Source: G020354785 sp964521285
GTDB lineage: Bacteria; Bacteroidota; Bacteroidia; Bacteroidales; UBA10428
Assembly (NCBI GenBank): GCA_964521285.1
Contig: CAZFQS010000007.1
Span: 1 to 64,000, forward strand
DNA length: 64,000 nucleotides
Direction: 5' to 3'
The notes under the pieces were generated by a model. It was not told the origin of the DNA and made no database searches. It saw only the letters and a program-made list of their open reading frames with translations. Below, one piece after another: positions 17,791-26,123 of this stretch. The position numbers and the translations under genes were made by a program. Every line of letters starts with the position of its first letter. Positions within the stretch are counted from its first letter, which is position 1.

Positions 17791-18306
17791 ATGAATAAAA
17801 ATATCATTTTATGGGTATTATTATTTACAGGTTTTCACATAAATAATTTACAGGCTCAGGAAGATAAATATATTAGTTTATTCCTGTATAATTTCACAAA
17901 ACACTTTGACTGGCCTGATGAATATAAATTAGGTGACTTTATTATTGATGTTGTAGGCCATGAATCGGTATTTATGAAGTTAAAGGAACTGACTGCAACA
18001 AAGAAAGTCGGGGATCAGAGTATTGTTATCAGAAATTATACAGATATAACAATGATTGGGAAATGCCATATATTATTTGTAGGGCACTGGCAGAGCAGGT
18101 TTTTACCACAAATATTGGAAAGAATAGGTAACAGGCCAACTTTAATTGTGACCGAGAAAGAAGGTCTTATAAATGAGGGTTCTGCCATCAATTTTATTAT
18201 TAAGGAAGGAGCTATAAAATTTGAATTTAAGAAGAGCAATGCCTTAAAATACGGCCTGAAGTTTGACCCAAGGATTGTTGAAATGGCTGAGACCGTTTAT
18301 GAGTAA
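17791..18306 (+). CDS. YfiR family (DUF4154) periplasmic protein
   Basis: The 171-residue product has a signal peptide (NIILWVLLFTGFHINNLQAQ). It continues with YISLFLYNFTKHFDWPDE, IDVVGHESVFMKLKELTATKKVGDQSIVIRN, CHILFVGHWQ, PTLIVTEKEGLINEGSAINFI and IKFEFKKSNALKYGLKFDPRIVEMA. This ordered set is diagnostic of YfiR/DUF4154. In Pseudomonas YfiR is a periplasmic repressor of the diguanylate cyclase YfiN. In Bacteroidetes the family is common but its partners are unclear, and no YfiN-like cyclase is nearby. It is coupled to the OmpL47-like gene and converges with serS with only one base between the stops. Confidence 0.85.
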   Translation: MNKNIILWVLLFTGFHINNLQAQEDKYISLFLYNFTKHFDWPDEYKLGDFIIDVVGHESVFMKLKELTATKKVGDQSIVIRNYTDITMIGKCHILFVGHWQSRFLPQILERIGNRPTLIVTEKEGLINEGSAINFIIKEGAIKFEFKKSNALKYGLKFDPRIVEMAETVYE

Positions 18307-18307
18307 C

Positions 18308-19582
18308 TTATGATATATAATTGAATCCTGTGTATTTGTTTAATATTTCCGGTATTTTAATTCCTTTTTCAGACTGATTATTTTCCAGCAATGCTGCTAC
18401 AATTCTGGGAAGAGCTAAAGCGCTACCGTTCAGAGTATGGGCAAGTATTATTCTTTTTGTTCCCGGCTCCCGGATTCTTAGTTTCAGGCGATTTGCCTGA
18501 TAAGATTCAAAGTTTGATACAGAACTTACTTCCAGCCATTTTTTCTGGGCAGCAGCATAGACTTCAAAATCATATGTAAGAGCAGAAGCAAAACCCATAT
18601 CACCACCACATAATTTTACGATTCGATAAGGAAGTTCAAGCATCTTAACTAAATTCTCTACATGGTTAACCATTTCTTCCAGTGTTTCGTATGATTTTTC
18701 AGGATGCTGAATCTGCACAATTTCAACTTTATCAAACTGGTGAACCCGATTTAATCCGCGGACCTCTTTACCATACGATCCGGCTTCACGCCTGAAGCAG
18801 GGTGTATAAGATGTATTCTTTACAGGTAAGTCATTTGCGTTTAGGATTACATTACGATATATGTTTGTAACAGGGACTTCAGCAGTTGGTATAAGATAAT
18901 AATTATCCGAGGGGATAGCATACATTAATCCTTCCTTGTCAGGTAACTGTCCTGTCCCAAATCCTGATTCCTCGTTAACGAGAAGCGGGGGCAGGTATTC
19001 CAGGTATCCGGCTTTTTCGTTTTCTTCAAGGAAAAAATTAATTAATGCTCTCTGCAGCTTTGCTCCTTTTCCTATAAATACAGGAAAAGCTGCTCCTGTA
19101 ATTTTATTTCCCAATTCAAAATCAATTATGTTATATTTTTTTGCCAAATCCCAATGTGGCAAGGATATATGATCAAATTTGGGGATCCTGCCACCTGACC
19201 GTATTAGTTGATTGTTTTCCTCACCTCTCCCTTGTGGAACAGTCTTATGAGGAATATTAGGAATTTGCACCAAAAGTTCATTTAATTCAGATTGGGCACG
19301 GGTAAATTTTATGTTTAGTTCCTTAATCTCGTCTTTTAGCAGTATTGTTTTTTCACGTATAATATGTGCTTTTTTGTCCTCTTTGTTTTTCAGTAATATT
19401 CCAATTTCTTTTGAAAGAGTATTAAGTTCTGCTTGTTTAGAATTCTGGATTTTTTGAATATTCCTTCTATACTGGTCTACTTCAAGTACTTTGTTAATAA
19501 TTTTATCAGCATCAAAATCCCTAATCTTTAATCTTTCTATAGTTTCTTCCCTGTTTTCCCGAATAAGATTAATTGTTAGCAT
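18308..19582 (-). CDS. serS: Seryl-tRNA synthetase
   Basis: This class II aminoacyl-tRNA synthetase charges tRNA-Ser with serine. The 424-residue protein has the N-terminal long antiparallel coiled coil (about residues 28-110, rich in Lys/Glu/Leu). Motif 2 is YTPCFRREAGSYGKEVRGLNRVHQFDKVE, and motif 3 is NGSALALPRIVAALLENNQ near the C-terminus. Length is normal. It is separated from rpmA by a strong terminator, so it probably has its own promoter in the 40-nt stretch before the ATG, although I could not identify a -7 box there. Confidence 0.97.
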   Translation of the reverse strand: MLTINLIRENREETIERLKIRDFDADKIINKVLEVDQYRRNIQKIQNSKQAELNTLSKEIGILLKNKEDKKAHIIREKTILLKDEIKELNIKFTRAQSELNELLVQIPNIPHKTVPQGRGEENNQLIRSGGRIPKFDHISLPHWDLAKKYNIIDFELGNKITGAAFPVFIGKGAKLQRALINFFLEENEKAGYLEYLPPLLVNEESGFGTGQLPDKEGLMYAIPSDNYYLIPTAEVPVTNIYRNVILNANDLPVKNTSYTPCFRREAGSYGKEVRGLNRVHQFDKVEIVQIQHPEKSYETLEEMVNHVENLVKMLELPYRIVKLCGGDMGFASALTYDFEVYAAAQKKWLEVSSVSNFESYQANRLKLRIREPGTKRIILAHTLNGSALALPRIVAALLENNQSEKGIKIPEILNKYTGFNYIS

Positions 19583-19623
19583 TTTTATAATTAAAGAGAA
19601 TTATTATTGTAATATTAAATAAA

Positions 19624-19670
19624 AAATCTCCTGTTTAGTTGCTAATATAAAAGAAATAAACAGGAGATTT
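19624..19670 (-). terminator. Strong intrinsic terminator of the rplU-rpmA operon
   Basis: AAATCTCCTGTTTA (19624-19637) and TAAACAGGAGATTT (19657-19670) form a perfect 14-bp inverted repeat with a 19-nt loop. Read on the minus strand the hairpin is followed by a run of Ts, so it ends transcription coming from rpmA, just before serS. Confidence 0.85.
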
Positions 19671-19689
19671 GAAATATTTCAGATAAAAT

Positions 19690-19950
19690 TTATTGAGATT
19701 CAGCAACAACTGAAACGAAAGACCTGTTGTCTCTCTTTTTATTGAATTTAACTGTGCCGTCCACAAGTGAAAATAATGTGTGGTCTTTTCCTATTCCCAC
19801 ATTTAAACCGGGATGATGTTTTGTTCCCCTTTGACGGACAATAATGTTTCCTGCTTTGGCAAACTGTCCGCCAAATAATTTTATACCTAAGCGCTTGCTT
19901 TCCGATTCTCGTCCGTTTCGTGAACTTCCTGCACCTTTTTTATGTGCCAT
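19690..19950 (-). CDS. rpmA: 50S ribosomal protein L27
   Basis: L27 lies at the peptidyl-transferase centre, where its N-terminus contacts tRNA substrates. The 86-residue sequence begins [21 protein letters not shown] and has [22 protein letters not shown], both hallmarks of the family. It needs no N-terminal cleavage, since the mature-type sequence follows the Met directly. It is the second gene of the rplU-rpmA operon, with a 24-nt gap to rplU. Confidence 0.98.
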   Translation of the reverse strand: MAHKKGAGSSRNGRESESKRLGIKLFGGQFAKAGNIIVRQRGTKHHPGLNVGIGKDHTLFSLVDGTVKFNKKRDNRSFVSVVAESQ

Positions 19951-19974
19951 TTTTTAAAGATTTTAAATTTATGC

Positions 19975-20664
19975 TTATTTGCTTTTCTCTTGTTCTTTTT
20001 CTTTTGACGTCTTATCAACCTGTGATTTACCTTTTGCTGCTGGTCTTTTATCAGCAGTACTTTTCGATCCGGCGCTTTTTTTTACCGGTTTCTTTTTACC
20101 AGGATCTCCTGCTTCAGTCCCTGTCTGCTTTGCTGAAGCTTTCTTTGCAGTAGTTGCTTTTATTGTTGATGCTGCTTTTGTTCCTGTTTGTTTCTCTGCA
20201 TCTTCTTTGCCAGTAATGGTCTTTGCAGCAGGTTTCGCGATGGTAGCTTTTTTCGGAGTCTCTTTATCGGTGGTTCTGGTTTCAGAAATTTCCTTTTTTT
20301 CTGTTATTTTTTTTACGGATTCTTTTTCTGCAGTTGTTGCTTTGGCTGCTTTCCTTTCAGAAATGTCTTCGATTAATAGTTCGGTTAAATATTGCCGGTG
20401 ACCGTTTAATACTTTATAGCCTTTTCTTTTTTTCTTTTTAAATATTTTAACCTTTTTATTTTTAATGTGGGATATAATTTTACCGGTAACACAGGCGTCT
20501 TTTAAATAAGGAGACCCAATTTTTATTTCTTTTTCATTATCTATAAATAACACATTATTAAGGTCAACTTTAGAACCAACCTCTCCCTTAATCCTGTTTA
20601 TATAGACTTTCTTATCTTTTTCAACTTTAAATTGTTGTCCGGCTATATTTACTATTGCGTACAT
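19975..20664 (-). CDS. rplU: 50S ribosomal protein L21 with a long basic C-terminal tail
   Basis: Residues 1 to about 103 are a normal L21 (YAIVNIAGQQFKVEKDKKVYI at the start, KKRKGYKVLNGHRQYLTELLI at the end), which binds 23S rRNA. About 125 extra residues follow, made mostly of Lys, Ala, Thr and Glu with TAKKAS- and PAAK-like pieces, with no stop or frameshift. The tail more than doubles the usual length of about 103 and resembles histone-H1-like, disordered nucleic-acid-binding tails. The gene starts the operon and has a well-formed promoter directly upstream. Confidence 0.93.
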   Translation of the reverse strand: MYAIVNIAGQQFKVEKDKKVYINRIKGEVGSKVDLNNVLFIDNEKEIKIGSPYLKDACVTGKIISHIKNKKVKIFKKKKRKGYKVLNGHRQYLTELLIEDISERKAAKATTAEKESVKKITEKKEISETRTTDKETPKKATIAKPAAKTITGKEDAEKQTGTKAASTIKATTAKKASAKQTGTEAGDPGKKKPVKKSAGSKSTADKRPAAKGKSQVDKTSKEKEQEKSK

Positions 20665-20702
20665 TAATTTATGTTATCAACAGGTTTTAAAACTTGGGTC
20701 TG

Positions 20703-20733
20703 CAAAAATATAAAAGTTTAATTGAACTACAAA
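20703..20733 (-). promoter_or_regulatory. Promoter of rplU-rpmA (-33 and -7 boxes)
   Basis: On the minus strand, TTTG (20733-20730) and TATTTTTG (20710-20703) are separated by 19 nt. That is the Bacteroidetes primary-sigma consensus TTTG-n19-TAnnTTTG. The -7 box ends 38 nt before the rplU ATG. It is one of the three best promoters in the window. Confidence 0.8.
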
Positions 20734-20859
20734 TAAATACCATCAAATATTTAATAAATGCCTGATAATTTATAGATTGTAATGGATAAGGTGCTGCTTT
20801 ACACAATAATTATGAGCATATAATATGATTCCCAATCTGCAAATGAATAAGTATTTAAT

Positions 20860-20867
20860 TATATTTG
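20860..20867 (+). promoter_or_regulatory. Possible -7 box upstream of the bifunctional nuclease gene
   Basis: TATATTTG matches TAnnTTTG and lies 48 nt before the ATG at 20916. No -33 TTTG is found at the right distance, so support is moderate. Confidence 0.4.
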
Positions 20868-20915
20868 TATATAATTTAAGGCATTTTACAAAAAATCTTT
20901 GATTTAGTGTAACGA

Positions 20916-21530
20916 ATGAGTAAGATTAAACTTAACGTACTTGGAATATCATATAGTCAAACTCAAACTGGAGCTTATGCACTGGTACTGGCCGAAGAAA
21001 ATGGCAAACGCAGGATCCCGATTATAGTCGGTGGATTTGAAGCACAGGCTATTGCCATTCAATTGGAGGGATTAAAACCCCCAAGACCTTTAACACATGA
21101 TCTGTTTCTTAACTTTGCAAGAACATTTAAGATTAATTTATTAGAAGTTACGGTTTATAAACTTGAAGAAGGCGTATTTTACGCAAAGCTTACTTGCGAC
21201 AATGGCAGACAAATAATTGAAATTGATGCCAGAACATCAGATGCTATTGCATTAGCATTACGTTTTAAATGTCCAATTTATACAACTGAGGAAATAATGA
21301 GAAAATCAGGTATAATTCTGGATTTTGAAAAAGAAACTCATTCACAGTCAAAATCAAAGTCAGCCCCTGTTGCCAGGAAAGTGCAAATAAAGGAGGATAA
21401 ACCTGCAGAGGAGCTCAGCAAAATTAGTTCTCAGGAGTTAAAAACACTTTTAGACGAAGCTATTAAAGAGGAGAACTATGAAAGAGCATCTATAATCAGA
21501 GATGAAATTAATCGAAGAAAAGACAAATGA
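20916..21530 (+). CDS. Bifunctional nuclease family protein (DUF151) with a C-terminal UVR motif
   Basis: Residues 1 to about 135 form the DUF151/bifunctional nuclease domain: VLGISYSQTQTGAYALVLAEENGKRRIPIIVGGFEAQAIAIQLEG, then RPLTHDLFLNFA and DARTSDAIALALRFKCPIYTTEEI. After a linker, LKTLLDEAIKEENYERASIIRDEINRRK (about 170-203) is a UvrB/UvrC (UVR) interaction motif, a combination frequent in Bacteroidetes. Some plant relatives have DNase/RNase activity. The bacterial role is not established. It stands alone between rplU (divergent) and the 508-nt gap. Confidence 0.88.
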   Translation: MSKIKLNVLGISYSQTQTGAYALVLAEENGKRRIPIIVGGFEAQAIAIQLEGLKPPRPLTHDLFLNFARTFKINLLEVTVYKLEEGVFYAKLTCDNGRQIIEIDARTSDAIALALRFKCPIYTTEEIMRKSGIILDFEKETHSQSKSKSAPVARKVQIKEDKPAEELSKISSQELKTLLDEAIKEENYERASIIRDEINRRKDK

Positions 21531-22038
21531 GGTCTTGCAGCTAAAGGATCTTATTTAGTAAACATATTTGTTTCTCATTATTCTTGCATAAGTTAGAAAC
21601 TCTAAAGAAGTAAGATTTTCAGGATTAAATTACTAAGTCAATTAGATGTATTAACCTGGTTCGTATAAAATATACTTCTAAATTTCATCTTAAGAATATA
21701 CTGTTATTTCTGATTTCAGGTTATTAAGGATTCCCAATTTTTAATAAATAAATATTCAAATTGGAAAGGCTGATATATTAAAACTAAACTTAATAAACAG
21801 ATTTTTATCAAAATAAGCTATATAGTTATAAATAATAGGAATTTCGCGGGGCAGGTAAGCAGTAAATAACGTAAAAAGCAAAAAAAAAGAACTTTTTAGT
21901 TATTTATACGTTTATATAAATCACTATGATATAGTTAGTTAATAAATATAGGATTGAATTGATAAGATAGTGAGCATATCTATTATTTTAAGAATTAAGT
22001 ATATTTACTAGTAATTTATATAGTATTAATCATATATA
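21531..22038. other. 508-nt AT-rich intergenic stretch with a long imperfect hairpin
   Basis: No coding frame of credible composition is visible. It holds a near-palindrome at 21731-21766 (TTCCCAATTT facing AAATTGGAA) and a larger one at 21863-21906: TAAATAAC plus AAAAAG facing CTTTTT plus GTTATTTA around an A-rich loop. A short GC-richer piece, TTTCGCGGGGCAGG, lies at 21842-21855. These may be terminator or leader structures for the flanking genes or an unrecognised small RNA. No promoter box could be placed for the kinase gene. Confidence 0.4.
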
Positions 22039-25000
22039 ATGGCCAGTAAAAAAGCATATAAGGATCTCGAAAGGGAAATAAATAAACTTGAAAGGGAGAA
22101 GGCCTTGTATTTAATTGATATTGAGAAATATCAGTCACTTTTTGATAACGCTCCTTTAGGGGTATTTCAGGCAACAATAGAGGGTAAATATACAGAAATT
22201 AATAATGCCTTTGCGAGATTACTGCGCTATAAAAATGCAGATGATGCTATAAATTCTGTTAAAGATATTTCCAGGCAGATATATGCTGATCCCTCAGAGA
22301 GAAAGAAGCTGGTTAAGGAAATTATTCAAGGTAAAAGCATTATACATCAGGAGACCTTTTTCAGAAGAAAAGATAATTCAGTTTTTCCTGTGAACTTAAG
22401 CTTGAATCTTGTTCATAATGAGCAGGGTAAACCTTTGTACATTGCAGGGACGGTTGAAGATATTTCTGAAAGGAAGAAGGCTGAAGAATTAGTGTTACAG
22501 GACAGAGATCAGCTTAGAATATTAATAGACAATATACCGGATTATATATATTTAAAAGACGCAAATGGCAGATTTATTATTGCAAATAAAGCCTTTGCAG
22601 GATTAGTTATGGCCGAATCACCGGAGGATCTGATTGGAAAACCGCCTTCAGATTTTATGCAGCATGAGTTTGCGATTAATTTTTTGAAAGATGATACAGA
22701 AACTTTGAAAAATGGTATAGCCATAATTAATAAGGAAGAGAAAGGATTTGTTGATCACGAAGGAAGAATATTATATGCATATACTTCAAAAATTCCTCTT
22801 AAAGACAGGCATGGTAATATTTCCGGATTGATTGGTATAGGGCGAAATATTACTGATTTAAAAGAAGCGGAACAACAAATTATTGAGAATCAGGCAAACT
22901 TAACTGCTGTAATAGAAAGCACAAAAAATTCTGTCTGGGCAATAGACAAAAGCTACAAATTGGTAACATTAAATACTTACTTTAAGAAGTTTTTCAAATC
23001 GTTCTTTAAAAAAGATATTAGCATTGGGATTAACATATTAGAAGTTTTACCTGAAAATGAAAAACTAAAGTGGAAAGAAATATACAAAAGAGCATTTAAA
23101 GGTGAACAGTGGATACAGAAGGATCATTATATAAGGTACAGAACTGACATATATTTTGAATACTACATTAATCCTATAATAGATAAAAATAATAATATTA
23201 CCGGTGTTACAGTATTTTCAACCAATATCACAGAAAGAAAAATTGCTGAAGATGCGATAAGGGAAAGCGAGGAGAGATTCAGACAGTTGGCAGAAAATAC
23301 AAATGTTGTATTCATCCTCTCAAATAAGCAAACTATTCTTTATGCTAATCCGGCATTTGAAAGGGTTTACGGAAGGAAAGTCAAGGAACTTATAAGTAAT
23401 CCATCAATACTGGAAGAATATATCCACCCTGATGATAAAGATAGATATATTAATAACAGAAAAAAGGAATTAAGAAAGAAGTCTGAATTGGGCCAGCAGT
23501 ATCAAATAATCAATGCCAGGGGTGAAACAAGAAAAATATGGACCAGAAGTTTTCCTGTATATAATGAAAAGGGCAGAATATATCGTTATGTTACTGTAAT
23601 AAATGATATTACTGAACAAAAGGAGCTTGAATCAACTATTCTTAAAACTAAAACACAACAGAAAGCCATTCTTGATAATATACCTCATTTAGCATGGTTG
23701 AAAGATAGTGAGGGCAGGTATATTTCAGTGAATGAGTCTTTTGCTTTACATCATAATTTAAGTGCCTCTGAAATTATTGGGAAGACGGATTATGAAATTT
23801 GTCCAAAAAAGTTAGCTGATAAATATTATAAGAATGACTGTGATGTTAAGCAAAGTGGTAAAAGACAACTCGTTGAAGAAGTCATAACTGCAGAAGGCAG
23901 AAAGCGGTGGACTGAAACATTTAAAACACCTATATTCAATGAACAGGGTAAATTAATTGGGATAACCGGTATATCCTGGGACATTACTGATCGCAAAAAG
24001 ATGGAGGAAACCATTAAAGAGAATGAAGAACACTTCCGTGCATTATTGCAAAATTCCTCTGATGCTATATCCATTCTTGATAAGAAAGGGAAAATAATCT
24101 TCGAAAGTTCAGTAAGAAACAAAATATTTGATTTTACTATAAAAGAACTTATAAATAAACCAATATTTGAAATTGTCCATCCTGATGATATTGACTATTT
24201 TAAGGAATTCTTTAAGGAAGTACTTAAAAGTCCCCGGAAACAAATAAAAAAGGAATATAGATGTCTTCACAAAAATAAAAAGTGGATATATGTTGAAAGC
24301 ATTTTTTCCAATCAGCTGGATAATCCTTCTATAAATGGAATAGTTGTAAATTCAAGGGACATCTCAGAAAGGAAAATGGGAGAACTTAAAGAAAGGGTTT
24401 ACCACGATAATTTAATCTTTCTAAGCAATTCCGCTCTTGACCTGCTGGGAATTTCCTCAAAAGATGATATTTATAAATACATTTCCGAAAAATTGTGCAG
24501 TTTCCTTGAGAATGCAGTAGTTATGGTTACTTCATATAATGAGAAAGATGAAAAATTTTGTGTTGAATATATATCAGGGTTAAGAGATAATAAATTAAAA
24601 ATCATAAATATTTTAGGCAGGGATCCGGCAGGTATAATATTTCCGATAAATAAGGAAATTTCAAATATTGAAAATGCAGGTACTGTTATTACATTAAAGG
24701 AAGAACTGCTTGTTGAAAATCTAAGTAAAGAAAATTTTCAGAAACTGGAGGATATTAAGGAGGTCTTAAAGATTCACAAGATTTATAATATAACACTGGC
24801 CAGACATAATAAATTATTAGGCAATATTACAATTTTCACATTAAATAAGAGCATTATCAAGTTCAAGCATATTATTGAAACATTTGTTCATCAGGTATCT
24901 GTCGCATTACATAGAAGCCAGCTGGAGTACGAACTTATTATGGCCAAGGAAAGGGCAGAGGAATCCGATAAACTTAAAACGGCATTTTTAGCAAATATGT

Positions 25001-26091
25001 CGCATGAGATAAGAACACCTATGAATGGATTGCTCGGATTTGCAGAAATGCTGAATGACGATAAACTGAGTCCGGCCGACAGAAAAAAATATCTCAAAAT
25101 TATTAATAACAATGGCAAAATGTTAATAAACCTTATAGATGATATAATTGATTTTGCAAAAATTGAGGCCGGCCAGATAAAGGTTGTGCACAGTGACTTT
25201 TCATTAAATTCACTTCTAAAACAGGTGCATTCATCATTTCTTTCTGAAAAACTTAAAAAGGAGAAATCAAAAGTCCAGTTAAGATTAAAGAAAGCTCTTA
25301 CAAATGAAAATTGTTACATAAAATCTGAACCCAATCGTATTCGGCAAATATTAACCAATTTAATCAGTAACTCATTTAAGTTCACTAATAGAGGACATAT
25401 AGAATTTGGTTACAGGCTTGTTGATAACAACATGCTGACATTTTACGTGGAAGACACAGGGATTGGAATTCCTCAGAAAAAACTAAATGTAATTTTCGAA
25501 AGATTTATTCAGGCGGATAGTTCACCTACCAGAAAATACGGGGGTTCAGGTTTAGGACTGGCAATATCAAAAGGACTGGTTGATTTACTTAATGGTAAAA
25601 TGTGGGCAGAATCTGAGACAGGGAAGGGATCAACCTTCTATTTTACAGTTCCTTATGTGCCTACGAAGAAGGTAACCGAAGAAGATCATGAGAAAAAATC
25701 AAGAACAGACTATAGATGGGAGGGCAAATTATTCCTGATTGCTGAGGATGATAAGTTCAGTTACAAGTTTTTGGAAGGATTTTTAAAGCAGACCAAAGCT
25801 GAAGTGCTTCATGCAGTTGATGGGAGACAGGCTGTTGAACTTTGTATGAAAAATAAAAATATTGACCTTGTACTTATGGATATACAAATGCCCGAAATGA
25901 ATGGCTTAGAGGCTACTGAGGAAATAAAAAAATTTAATAAAAATATTCCGATTATTGCGCAAACTGCAAATGCAATAACAGAAGAAAGACAGAAGTGTCT
26001 GAATGCAGGATGTGATGATTTTGTTACCAAACCTGTCAATATTACTGAGTTATATTCAAAAATAGACAGGTGGCTTTCTATTAAGGGGTAG
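22039..26091 (+). CDS. Cytosolic hybrid sensor histidine kinase with six PAS domains and a receiver
   Basis: The 1350-residue protein has no signal peptide or membrane helix. Six PAS/PAC units (about 30-150, 155-280, 288-405, 412-530, 540-655, 662-785) each end in a PAC-like sequence such as DISERKKAEE, NITDLKEAE or DITDRKKMEE. A weak GAF-like region spans about 790-960. HisKA has phospho-accepting H989 in ANMSHEIRTPMNG. HATPase_c has the N box (NLISNSFKFT), DTGIGIP, FERFIQADSS and GGSGLGLAI. The C-terminal receiver has Asp1281 in LMDIQMPEMNG. With no output DNA-binding domain, it should relay phosphate to a partner not encoded here. Signals (redox, small ligands) are unknown. Confidence 0.92.
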   Translation: MASKKAYKDLEREINKLEREKALYLIDIEKYQSLFDNAPLGVFQATIEGKYTEINNAFARLLRYKNADDAINSVKDISRQIYADPSERKKLVKEIIQGKSIIHQETFFRRKDNSVFPVNLSLNLVHNEQGKPLYIAGTVEDISERKKAEELVLQDRDQLRILIDNIPDYIYLKDANGRFIIANKAFAGLVMAESPEDLIGKPPSDFMQHEFAINFLKDDTETLKNGIAIINKEEKGFVDHEGRILYAYTSKIPLKDRHGNISGLIGIGRNITDLKEAEQQIIENQANLTAVIESTKNSVWAIDKSYKLVTLNTYFKKFFKSFFKKDISIGINILEVLPENEKLKWKEIYKRAFKGEQWIQKDHYIRYRTDIYFEYYINPIIDKNNNITGVTVFSTNITERKIAEDAIRESEERFRQLAENTNVVFILSNKQTILYANPAFERVYGRKVKELISNPSILEEYIHPDDKDRYINNRKKELRKKSELGQQYQIINARGETRKIWTRSFPVYNEKGRIYRYVTVINDITEQKELESTILKTKTQQKAILDNIPHLAWLKDSEGRYISVNESFALHHNLSASEIIGKTDYEICPKKLADKYYKNDCDVKQSGKRQLVEEVITAEGRKRWTETFKTPIFNEQGKLIGITGISWDITDRKKMEETIKENEEHFRALLQNSSDAISILDKKGKIIFESSVRNKIFDFTIKELINKPIFEIVHPDDIDYFKEFFKEVLKSPRKQIKKEYRCLHKNKKWIYVESIFSNQLDNPSINGIVVNSRDISERKMGELKERVYHDNLIFLSNSALDLLGISSKDDIYKYISEKLCSFLENAVVMVTSYNEKDEKFCVEYISGLRDNKLKIINILGRDPAGIIFPINKEISNIENAGTVITLKEELLVENLSKENFQKLEDIKEVLKIHKIYNITLARHNKLLGNITIFTLNKSIIKFKHIIETFVHQVSVALHRSQLEYELIMAKERAEESDKLKTAFLANMSHEIRTPMNGLLGFAEMLNDDKLSPADRKKYLKIINNNGKMLINLIDDIIDFAKIEAGQIKVVHSDFSLNSLLKQVHSSFLSEKLKKEKSKVQLRLKKALTNENCYIKSEPNRIRQILTNLISNSFKFTNRGHIEFGYRLVDNNMLTFYVEDTGIGIPQKKLNVIFERFIQADSSPTRKYGGSGLGLAISKGLVDLLNGKMWAESETGKGSTFYFTVPYVPTKKVTEEDHEKKSRTDYRWEGKLFLIAEDDKFSYKFLEGFLKQTKAEVLHAVDGRQAVELCMKNKNIDLVLMDIQMPEMNGLEATEEIKKFNKNIPIIAQTANAITEERQKCLNAGCDDFVTKPVNITELYSKIDRWLSIKG

Positions 26092-26123
26092 TCCTTTCTT
26101 CCAGTTATTTCTAATAATTTTAT

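Noticed and set aside
19979..20401. Plus-strand open frame rich in Phe, Ala and Val over rplU
   Set aside because: Shadow of the Lys/Ala/Thr-rich L21 tail; the real L21 frame on the other strand has a clear family match.
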